64,000 nucleotides of DNA, taken from assembly GCF_000377785.1 (NCBI RefSeq), contig NZ_KB898731.1, forward strand, positions 62,001 to 126,000, given 5' to 3'. The DNA is from Thioalkalivibrio sp. ALJ24 (GTDB lineage Bacteria; Pseudomonadota; Gammaproteobacteria; Ectothiorhodospirales; Ectothiorhodospiraceae). The notes under the pieces are model-generated. The model was not told where the DNA came from, did not search any database, and worked only from the letters and a program-made list of their open reading frames with translations. Shown here one piece after another: positions 22,050-29,591 of this stretch (position 1 is its first letter; each line of letters opens with the position of its first letter). The position numbers and the translations under genes were made by a program.

Positions 22050-25000
22050 TTAACGGCGCCGGCCGGCAACGATGCCTCCGAGCAGCAGCACGAACAGCAC
22101 CCCGGAGACCAACCAGGGGATCCACTGCATGGCCTGTGCCTCGCCCGATTCGCGGCCATCCTCGGCCTCCACCGCCTCGACCTCGGCCGGCTCCGGGGCC
22201 TCCTGCATCTCGCGGGCATCCGGCTGTTCCAGCGGCTGGATCTCGGCCATACGCGCCGGGTCGGTCTCGGCGGGCTCGCGTTCGATCTGCGCGGCCTCGC
22301 GCACGGCCTCGAAGGCCTCGGCCAGTTCCGCGTCGTCCAGACGTTCGGCGACTTCGTCGAGCACGGGATGATCCGGCCGCGTATGACCGCTGCCGGGCAG
22401 GCCGTGCTCGGCCACCAGTTCGGCGAAGTCCTCGGACAGCGCCTGCAGGACCTCGGGGTCGGCATCCCAGAACTCGCGGCTCGCGGCCACCAGCAGCGTG
22501 GCCTGCATGTGCGTCTTCACGTGCACCTTGTGGCCGTCTTCCAGGAATTCGTCGAGCCCCAGGTCGTGCCGGTCCTGCAGGTAGACGTCGTGTACGTGGT
22601 CCCATACCTCGGAACCGACCACGTGGGGGCTGGTCGCCTGCCAGCCCCACAGGTTGTTGACGAAATCGGCGGTGAAGGTCCGCGCCCCGGCATAGCCGTG
22701 GTCCATCAGCGGCTCGATCCACTGCGGGTTCAGGTTCTGCCCGTGCAGCTCGGTCATCAGCGCGCGCTGCAGGCTCTCCACGCGCGGGTTGTCGGGGTCG
22801 GCATGCTGCAGGATGCGATTGTCCGGCGGGGTTCCGCGGGCGTGTTCCACCGCGGCCGACAGACCGCCCTGGAAGTCGAAGCCGTCGTCGTTGTCCAGCA
22901 GGCCGTAGAGATGGCTGGCGCGGCCCAGATAGGTGCGGCCCACGCCTTCCAGACGTGCATCGAAGGCCTCGTGGGCGGGCTCGCCGCGGGTCCCGGCGCC
23001 ATAGGCATGCCCCATGCGCCGGGCATAGGCGTCGGCCAGCTCGGCCCGATCCTCCCAGGCCCCGGAGCGGTCGGCCAGACGGTTCACCCCGGCGCCATAG
23101 GCCCCCGGCGCGGTGCCGAACACCCGCAGCGCCGCCTGACGGCCGGCCTCGGCCGCCTCCACGCCATCGGATTTCAGCGCCCGGGTATCGGCTACCCACT
23201 GGCTCGCCACGTCGTTGCGCTCCAGCGGCTCCCGGCCCGGATCCCTCAGGTCCTCGCTCAGGGGTTTCAGGGCCACGTCCAGCGCTTCGTCCAGGTGGGG
23301 ATATTCGGCGCGGATGGTCTTCGACGAGCCGTCCAGCGCCAGGCGCGCGGCCTGGTCCAGCCAGGCCAGCTGATCCTCGTAGAGGTCGCGGAACAGGCCC
23401 GAGGTGGTGAACAGGGCATCCCGCCGACGCTCACGATCGGCCTCGTCGAGATCCATCAGCTTCAGGCCCTCGACGATCCCGCGGCTGTTCCAGTCGGGCT
23501 TGACCCCCAGCATGTCGAGTCCGAAGGCCACCATCACGCCTTCGTCGCGCACGGTGTCGGAGGCCCACAGCACCACGGCCTCGCTGCCGTCGGCCTCGGG
23601 GTCGCCCTGCTCGCGGGCATCGGCCGCCAGGTCCTGGCCCAGGCTCCAGGCGATGCGAGTGGGCACCAGATCGGAGGACAGGGCGTGGAAATTGCGCCCG
23701 GTGGGCAGCACATCCGGGGTGCGCACCGGATCGTTGCCGCGGCTCGGCGGCACGAAGCGGCCCTCGAGCCCGGCCAGCAGGTTCGCTCCCTCATTGGCGG
23801 GCGAGCCCTCCAGGTCTTCGCGCATCGCCGCGTCCGGCTCCGCGTCGCCGGCCATGGAGTCGAGCATGGTGTCCACGGCCTCGCCATCCCAGTCGCGGGC
23901 CAGCACATGCAGCCCGAGGGGCATGTGCTCCTCCTGCATGTCGGTCACCCAGTGACCGATGTCGTGGACCATCAGCTCCTCGTCGAGGTCCGCCAGGCCA
24001 CCCTCGTGAGCCGAGTCATGGTCATGCCCGTGAGCGTGATCATCGCCATGGTCGTGCTCGCGGTCATGACCATGCTCCCGGTCCTCCTCATGACCGTGGT
24101 CACCATCGTCCTCGTGTCCATGATCATGGTCGTGGTCGTGGTCATGATCGGCCATCGCCTCTTCGATGGTCTCGCTCAGACCCAGCTCCTCGATGCGTTC
24201 CAGCAGCGTGTCCGCGGCCCGGGCCTGAGTCGGCGAGTCCGGATCGGTGCTCGCCTCATAGCTTTCGACCAGCTGGCGCAGTTCCAGCAGGTCGTCGTAG
24301 AGCTCGGTGGTCGCCAGCGCCGGCGTCAGATGGCTGATGATCACGCCCTGGGCGCGACGCTTGGCCTGGATGCCCTCGCCCACGCCATCGACGATGTAGG
24401 GGTACAGCACCGGCAACGGGCCGCCGAGGAGTTCCGGATAGTCGTCCGGGGCCAGCCCGGCGCGGCGCCGCGGCAGGAATTCGCGGGTGGAGTGGCGCCC
24501 CATGTAGACCAGCGCGTCCGCCTCGAAATGGTCGCGCAGCCAGTGGTAGAAGCCCACGTACTGATGGGTGGGCGGGAACGTGGTGTTGGCGTGCAGCAGG
24601 CGCTCGCTGACCTCCCAGCCCCGCGGCGGCTGCGGGCCGATGAACACGTTGCCGTATTCGATCCCGGGGAAATGCATCGCCCCGTCATGGGTCATGGCCT
24701 CGCCCGGGGGTTCGCCCCAGCCGCTCAGGCCCGGGATGCCGGTGCGTGTCAGGGCATCGCGCAGGGATTCCGCCTGCGCCAGATCCCCGCCGCCGTCCAG
24801 CAGCGCCTCCCATTCGCGCTCCAGTTGATCGATCAGTGACTGCGCACGCTCCTGTGCATCGTGCGAGTGGTTCTGCACCATGTGGCGCAGGTCGCCGATG
24901 CCGTTCTCCAGCGCGCGCTCGGCGGCGTCGGTCGCGCCCAGCTCGCGGGCCTTGAGCAGCCGCTCGTGCAGATAGCCCACCGGACCGTGCACCAGCTCGG

Positions 25001-26534
25001 CCTGTACGGTGTCCGGCAGGGTCTCGAAGTAAGAACGATAGGTCTCCGCATCCAGGCTGGCCACGCGGTCGGCGATGTCGGCGGCCGCGTCGGCCTGTTC
25101 GGGCAGGTTGACGCCGCGGTCCTGGATATCGTCCAGCAGGGCCTCGGCATCTTCCGGGTGATCCCCGGTGTCGTAGCCCGCGTCGCGCAGCAGATCCAGG
25201 GTCTCCAGCAGCGACTCGGGGACATCCAGCTTGTCGGCGCCGATGTTGTGGCGCCCCGGCGGATGGTTGTAATAGACGATGGCCACGCGCTTGTCGGCAT
25301 TGGAGCGCTCGCGCAGGCGCTGCCAGCGGGCCATGCGTTCGGCCACCGCGTCGACCCGTTCCCGGATCGGCTCGGAGAGCATCAGGCGCACGCCGGTGCG
25401 GTCGTCGATCTCGGGCTCGCCGGCGGCGGCCAGCACCGTGGGCTGGCTCACGCCCTGCAGTTCGGGCATGGCCACCTGGTAGTGGACGCTGTCCCGGGGA
25501 ACGCCGTCATGTGCGACCCGCCATTCGTCCTCGCTGCGCGAGGCCAGGCGCAGCCCCTTGACCACCGGCACGTCCAGCTCGCCCAGCGCCCCGGCAACCG
25601 CCTCGCGGTTACCGCCGCCCCCGATCACGAAGTCCTGCAGGGAGACGATGCCGGCGAGATCGGCGGGTGCGGCCGACTGCGCCAGGTCCTCCACCGCCTG
25701 CCGGCTGGCGCCACCCCAGCGCGCGAGCACGCCGAAGCACTGCAGATCGCGCGATTCCAGCGCGTCGCAGGCGGCGTCCAGCAGTGCACGGTCGCCCGGC
25801 CGGTCGCCGGTGTCCAGGTCCAGCAGGGCGACCGCCGGGCGTTCGTCCAGCTCCATTGCGGCGGCGTCATCCACCGCGTGGCCGTCGTGGTAGAAACGGA
25901 TGGTCTCGCGCGGATCCGGCTGCGGCACGTCGATGTCGTGGCCGGCCTCGGCGGCCAGCCAGCGCATCAGACCCTCCATGCTCTCCGGCGTACGCCCCTG
26001 ATAATACGCCCGGCCGGTGAGCCAGTCGGCCTGCTCGGGGAACGCCTGCCGCTGCTCCCGCAGGTGTTCGCGCGGATCCTCGTCGGCATCCGGGTTCTCC
26101 GCCAGCTCGGTCCGTTCGTCGTCTTCCAGACCGGCCAGCGGCTGCTCGCCATCCAGGCGCGACAGGGACGTCAGCTCCCGATCGCTGTTGATCGCCAGCA
26201 GCGGAACTTCGGCGTCCGGGCCGCGCTCGCGCAGCAGCCGCGTCAGCCGGCCGACCTCGTCGCCCAGCACCGCCGCCACCAGCACGGCGTCCGCGTCGTC
26301 CCACAACGCGGTGACCTCGGAGTCATCCTTGTCGGCCAGCTGCTCCGGGGTGCGCAGGCGCACCTCGGACTCGGGGAAGGCCTCGAGGAAACGGTGGGCC
26401 CCGGCCGTGACCTCGGCGGCGGAGCGGTCCGAGACGATGCCGAGGATATGCGGGGACGGGTCCGTGTCCGCCGACGGAACCCCCGGCAGCAGCAGCGCCA
26501 GCAACAGGGGGTAGCGTTTTTTCCATGTACTCAT
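22050..26534 (-). CDS. Exported, membrane-anchored CobN-like chelatase with His-rich insert
   Basis: This 1494-residue protein has the CobN/magnesium-chelatase-H fold: VAIVYYNHPPGRHNIGADKL, FPGIEYGNVFIGPQPPRGW, ALVYMGRHSTREFLP, YPYIVDGVGEGIQAKRRA, HLTPALATTELYDDL, LPTGRNFHALSSDLVPT and ADFVNNLWGWQAT are all in family order. Unlike cytoplasmic CobN it starts with a signal peptide (KKR, hydrophobic core, cleavage near PSA-DTDP at residue 22). It ends with a single transmembrane helix and basic tail (about 1471-1494, GRRR last). Residues 797-843 hold about 17 histidines alternating with Asp/Glu/Gly, a probable metal-binding loop. The catalytic part should therefore face the periplasm. The start ATG has only a weak ribosome binding site; a GTG three codons upstream is possible. 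CobS and CobT are not in the window. The layout resembles HmuS-type CobN homologues linked to heme dechelation in Bacteroidetes. Confidence 0.9.
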   Translation of the reverse strand: MSTWKKRYPLLLALLLPGVPSADTDPSPHILGIVSDRSAAEVTAGAHRFLEAFPESEVRLRTPEQLADKDDSEVTALWDDADAVLVAAVLGDEVGRLTRLLRERGPDAEVPLLAINSDRELTSLSRLDGEQPLAGLEDDERTELAENPDADEDPREHLREQRQAFPEQADWLTGRAYYQGRTPESMEGLMRWLAAEAGHDIDVPQPDPRETIRFYHDGHAVDDAAAMELDERPAVALLDLDTGDRPGDRALLDAACDALESRDLQCFGVLARWGGASRQAVEDLAQSAAPADLAGIVSLQDFVIGGGGNREAVAGALGELDVPVVKGLRLASRSEDEWRVAHDGVPRDSVHYQVAMPELQGVSQPTVLAAAGEPEIDDRTGVRLMLSEPIRERVDAVAERMARWQRLRERSNADKRVAIVYYNHPPGRHNIGADKLDVPESLLETLDLLRDAGYDTGDHPEDAEALLDDIQDRGVNLPEQADAAADIADRVASLDAETYRSYFETLPDTVQAELVHGPVGYLHERLLKARELGATDAAERALENGIGDLRHMVQNHSHDAQERAQSLIDQLEREWEALLDGGGDLAQAESLRDALTRTGIPGLSGWGEPPGEAMTHDGAMHFPGIEYGNVFIGPQPPRGWEVSERLLHANTTFPPTHQYVGFYHWLRDHFEADALVYMGRHSTREFLPRRRAGLAPDDYPELLGGPLPVLYPYIVDGVGEGIQAKRRAQGVIISHLTPALATTELYDDLLELRQLVESYEASTDPDSPTQARAADTLLERIEELGLSETIEEAMADHDHDHDHDHGHEDDGDHGHEEDREHGHDREHDHGDDHAHGHDHDSAHEGGLADLDEELMVHDIGHWVTDMQEEHMPLGLHVLARDWDGEAVDTMLDSMAGDAEPDAAMREDLEGSPANEGANLLAGLEGRFVPPSRGNDPVRTPDVLPTGRNFHALSSDLVPTRIAWSLGQDLAADAREQGDPEADGSEAVVLWASDTVRDEGVMVAFGLDMLGVKPDWNSRGIVEGLKLMDLDEADRERRRDALFTTSGLFRDLYEDQLAWLDQAARLALDGSSKTIRAEYPHLDEALDVALKPLSEDLRDPGREPLERNDVASQWVADTRALKSDGVEAAEAGRQAALRVFGTAPGAYGAGVNRLADRSGAWEDRAELADAYARRMGHAYGAGTRGEPAHEAFDARLEGVGRTYLGRASHLYGLLDNDDGFDFQGGLSAAVEHARGTPPDNRILQHADPDNPRVESLQRALMTELHGQNLNPQWIEPLMDHGYAGARTFTADFVNNLWGWQATSPHVVGSEVWDHVHDVYLQDRHDLGLDEFLEDGHKVHVKTHMQATLLVAASREFWDADPEVLQALSEDFAELVAEHGLPGSGHTRPDHPVLDEVAERLDDAELAEAFEAVREAAQIEREPAETDPARMAEIQPLEQPDAREMQEAPEPAEVEAVEAEDGRESGEAQAMQWIPWLVSGVLFVLLLGGIVAGRRR

Positions 26535-26693
26535 CTTCAACACCCGGATTCGTGCACACACGGCGGCCGGGACACGCGAGGCGTCCCGACGGAGCGTGGA
26601 TAAAAGGGGAGCGGCCGCGGGTCGCGTCAGCGTCGCGGCATTACTGTCGATCGGGGCCGTCGCGGATCCGCCGTCACGGTGCCGCTGGCAGAA

Positions 26694-27260
26694 TCAGCCG
26701 CCGGAGGCCTCGCGCCGCGCGGCGGGCTGCCACAGGACCTCGGAGCCGTTCTCGTGGCGCGCCAGCACGCGGCAGAACACGAACAGCAGGTCCGACAGAC
26801 GATTGATGTAGGCCAGCGAGCTCGGCCGCAGGGCCTCGTGGTGGTTGACCGCGACCAGCCGCCGCTCGGCGCGGCGGCAGACGGTGCGGGCAATGTGGCA
26901 ATCCGCGGTGGCCGGGCCGCCGCCCGGGAGGATGAACTCCTCCAGCGGCGGCAGCTCGTCATTGAAGCCTTCGAGCTCGACATCCAGGCGTTCCACCGAC
27001 GCCTCCGGCAGCGCCTGATACCCCGGCACCGCCAGCTCCGCGCCCAGATCGAACAGCTCGTGCTGCACCCGGGCGAGGGAACCCCGAACGTCTTCGGGCA
27101 GCTCGTGCACCAGCACACGCCCGATCACGCTGTTCAGCTCGTCCACGTCACCAAAGGCCTCGACGCGATGCGAGTCCTTGTCCACGCGCGAACCGTCACC
27201 CAGACCGGTACGCCCCTCGTCACCCGTGCGGGTCGCGATCTTCGAAAGTCGATTGCCCAT
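26694..27260 (-). CDS. Cob(I)alamin adenosyltransferase, PduO/ATR type
   Basis: A 188-residue protein of the PduO-type adenosyltransferase family, a four-helix-bundle trimer. Blocks: KIATRTGDEGRTGLGDGSRV (ATP-binding N-terminus), VEAFGDVDELNSVIG, HELFDLGAELAVPG, EEFILPGGGPATADCHIAR, CRRAERRLVAVN and YINRLSDLLFVFCR. It makes adenosylcobalamin from ATP and cob(I)alamin. It lies four bases after the receptor gene, so it is directly co-expressed with uptake, and 160 bases before the CobN-like gene. Its function duplicates CobO in the same locus. Confidence 0.95.
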   Translation of the reverse strand: MGNRLSKIATRTGDEGRTGLGDGSRVDKDSHRVEAFGDVDELNSVIGRVLVHELPEDVRGSLARVQHELFDLGAELAVPGYQALPEASVERLDVELEGFNDELPPLEEFILPGGGPATADCHIARTVCRRAERRLVAVNHHEALRPSSLAYINRLSDLLFVFCRVLARHENGSEVLWQPAARREASGG

Positions 27261-27264
27261 GACC

Positions 27265-29160
27265 TTACCTCTGCTGCTGATAGCGCAGTTTCACGAACGC
27301 GCCCATGCCGGGGTTGTTGTAGCCACCCTGGGTCTCGTAATCCCGATCGAAGACGTTGGTGAGGGAGCCCTCGACCGTCCATTCCGGATCCAGTTCATAA
27401 GCCGCGCGCAGATCCAGGGTCCCGTAGCCCGAGAGGCGCGTCTCGTTGTCGCCGCGGTCATAGCTGCGACTCCGGGCCCGGATTGTGCCGCCCAGGGAAG
27501 CGTCTCCGAACTGACGGTCCAGGTCGAAACGCGCCGAGACCGGAGGCCGGCGCGCCAGCTCGTTCCCCGTATCCCGGTCCTCGGTATCCAGCAGGGTCAG
27601 CGAGACCCGCGAATTCCACGGGCCCAGATCGTGGCCACCTTCGAGCTCCAGACCGCGAATGCGCGCTTCCCTGACGTTGCGAGGCTCGTTTATATCCGTG
27701 TCCGGGTTGCCGTCATCGCAATTCACCACACAACGACTTTGAATCAAGTCATCTACGTTCGTTTCAAATACTGAAACATCCACGTATGCAAGACTGGCCG
27801 AGTACCTCGCACCGAGTTCAAAAGTTTCCGACTCTTCCGGATCCAGGTCCGGATTGCCGAATCCGGGGAAATACAGGTCGTTGAATGTCGGGGCCTTGAA
27901 CGCCGTGCCATAGCTGGCCCGTAGCCGCAGGGCATCCGTCGCCTGAAGACCCCAGGCGACCTGCCCGGTGGTCTTGTCGCCGAACTCTTCGTTATCGTCG
28001 TAGCGCAGCGAGCCTTCCAGGTCGTGGTTGCCGATCTCGGTGCGCAGGACCGAATACACGCCGACGTTGTAGCGCGAGTCCTCGTCGTAATCCGTCGAAC
28101 CGTCAACCCGGTCTTCGTAGGCATCCACCCCGGCGATCAGGTCGGTGCGCTCCCCGACGCGGACATCATTGCGCCAGGCCGCCTGATCCCGCCGTGTGTC
28201 GAAACGGTCAACACCGCCGCCCAGGACGCCGCCTTCGGTCACGTCGTCACTCTCATCCCGCGACTGCCCGAGCGTGACTTCCGTGTCCCAATGGCGGGTC
28301 ACGGGAATACGCACGCCTGCCCGCAACGCGGCATGCACGAAATCCGTATACGCCCGATCGTACGGTCCCAGAATGTCGACAGGATTGGCAGGATCGGATT
28401 CATCTGCGTCGTATTCCGAGCGGCCCTCCGAATACAGCACGTTGCCGAAGAACTCGAGCCCATTGGTGAGACGGTGCGACAGCTTGCCCGCCAGCGAGGT
28501 GTTGTCATAGCCGTCGGGGTCATCATCACCGACATCGTCCTGGACGTTGATGCCGTCGGTGTCGTAGCGGCTCAGGGACAGGCTGTAGCGGGTGCGTTCG
28601 GTGCCGCCGGCGATCCCGGCTCCGGCCTCGCGGGTACCGAAGGAGCCCAGCCCGAAGAAGGCGTTCACGCGCGGCGGTCCCTCTTCGCCCTCGCGACTGA
28701 AGATCTGGGTCACCCCGCCGATCGCATCGGACCCGTAGATGGAAGTGCGCGGCCCGCGCACGATCTCCACGCGGTCGACCTCCTCGGGTGGCAAGAACCT
28801 CCAGCTGGCGCCTCCGCTGGTCGCCGACCCCATGCGCACGCCATCGATCAGCATCAGGTGGTGGTCGGATTCGGTGCCGCGCAGGCGCACGCTCGACTGT
28901 TTGCCGAACGGACCGGCGCTGGAAACCGAGACCCCGGCGCGCCCTTCCACCAGATCGGTGAACTGGCGCGGCTGCAGGCGCTCGATCTCTTCGCGGTCGA
29001 TGACCGTCACCGAGGCCAGGGCCTCGTCCACGGTCTGGCTCAGGCGGGTCGCGGTGACCTGCACGGGCTCCAGGGTCACGGCACCGCTGTCCGGTGCCTC
29101 TTCGGCCAGAGTCGGGGAGGCCGCCATCACGATGGCGGCGGAAAGAATGCTGCGTTTCAT
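27265..29160 (-). CDS. btuB: TonB-dependent vitamin B12 receptor (BtuB-like)
   Basis: A 631-residue outer-membrane receptor with a signal peptide (cleavage near TLA-EEAP), a TonB-box-like VTLEPVQVTAT segment and a plug domain (LQPRQFTDLVEGRAGVSV, SVRLRGTESDHHLMLIDGVR, VDRVEIVRGPRTSIYGSDAI). A 22-strand-type barrel follows, with the characteristic FKAPTFNDLYFPGFGNPDL block and a C-terminal LTNVFDRDYETQGGYNNPG. The size, the plug motif RGPRTSIYGSDAIGGV and the cobalamin riboswitch upstream identify it as a corrinoid receptor. The start follows GGGAGATCCGAAGAC. The C-terminus ends in YQQQR rather than a terminal aromatic residue, which is unusual for a barrel. Confidence 0.92.
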   Translation of the reverse strand: MKRSILSAAIVMAASPTLAEEAPDSGAVTLEPVQVTATRLSQTVDEALASVTVIDREEIERLQPRQFTDLVEGRAGVSVSSAGPFGKQSSVRLRGTESDHHLMLIDGVRMGSATSGGASWRFLPPEEVDRVEIVRGPRTSIYGSDAIGGVTQIFSREGEEGPPRVNAFFGLGSFGTREAGAGIAGGTERTRYSLSLSRYDTDGINVQDDVGDDDPDGYDNTSLAGKLSHRLTNGLEFFGNVLYSEGRSEYDADESDPANPVDILGPYDRAYTDFVHAALRAGVRIPVTRHWDTEVTLGQSRDESDDVTEGGVLGGGVDRFDTRRDQAAWRNDVRVGERTDLIAGVDAYEDRVDGSTDYDEDSRYNVGVYSVLRTEIGNHDLEGSLRYDDNEEFGDKTTGQVAWGLQATDALRLRASYGTAFKAPTFNDLYFPGFGNPDLDPEESETFELGARYSASLAYVDVSVFETNVDDLIQSRCVVNCDDGNPDTDINEPRNVREARIRGLELEGGHDLGPWNSRVSLTLLDTEDRDTGNELARRPPVSARFDLDRQFGDASLGGTIRARSRSYDRGDNETRLSGYGTLDLRAAYELDPEWTVEGSLTNVFDRDYETQGGYNNPGMGAFVKLRYQQQR

Positions 29161-29297
29161 GTCTTCGGATCTCCCGGCGAGCCGCCCGCACGCCGCTGGT
29201 TCACGGGGATCGTGCTGGCGCGAGGGAGAAGACGACAACGCATTCCCGGGAGGGAACGGCCATCCGTCTCGCACGCCCTCCGCGTGCCGCACGACCA

Positions 29298-29519
29298 TTC
29301 CCCGGCCGGTCTCCGGGCTGACGAGCGGGGCATGCCCGGCCGGCGGCGCCTTCCCGTGTCCGTGACACAGTGGCCTTGAGCCGCCAGCCTCCGGGATCCA
29401 TGGCCGAAGGATTCCGGCCCGGATCCGCGCTCGATCACCGTTGCGGGGGCAGCGCCGGATTCGCGCCAGGGCGCTCACCGGACTTCCCGTTTAACCCGGC
29501 GGGGGACCGCCGAGGCACC
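29298..29519 (-). promoter_or_regulatory. Cobalamin (B12) riboswitch upstream of the btuB/cob operon
   Basis: Read on the minus strand, the blocks CGGTGCCTCGG, AACGGGAAGTCCGGTG, AATCCGGCGCTGCCCCCGCA, GCCACTGTG (B12 box) and CAGCCCGGAGACCGGCC follow in the right order and spacing. It lies 137 bases upstream of the receptor gene. All genes down to cobM run the same way apart from cobK, so this element may govern the whole locus. The leader 29161-29297 contains TCTCCC, which could pair with GGGAGA at the receptor's ribosome binding site, but only over six bases. The rest of 29520-29591 shows nothing recognisable. Confidence 0.92.
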
Positions 29520-29591
29520 GAGGAACGGGGCGAAGACTACATGAGGGATGGCTGATTTTCCACCCGGCAGGTCCGGCATGCCGCGCGACGT

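Noticed and set aside
24006-24155. Short-period repeat that could be taken for a CRISPR or tandem DNA repeat
   Set aside because: It is in frame within the CobN-like gene and simply encodes alternating His and Asp/Glu; there are no constant repeats with unique spacers.
22035-24839. 934-codon open frame on the plus strand antisense to the CobN-like gene
   Set aside because: It is a shadow produced by high GC content and codon bias of the minus-strand gene; its protein has no domain and contains low-complexity translation of the His-rich codons.
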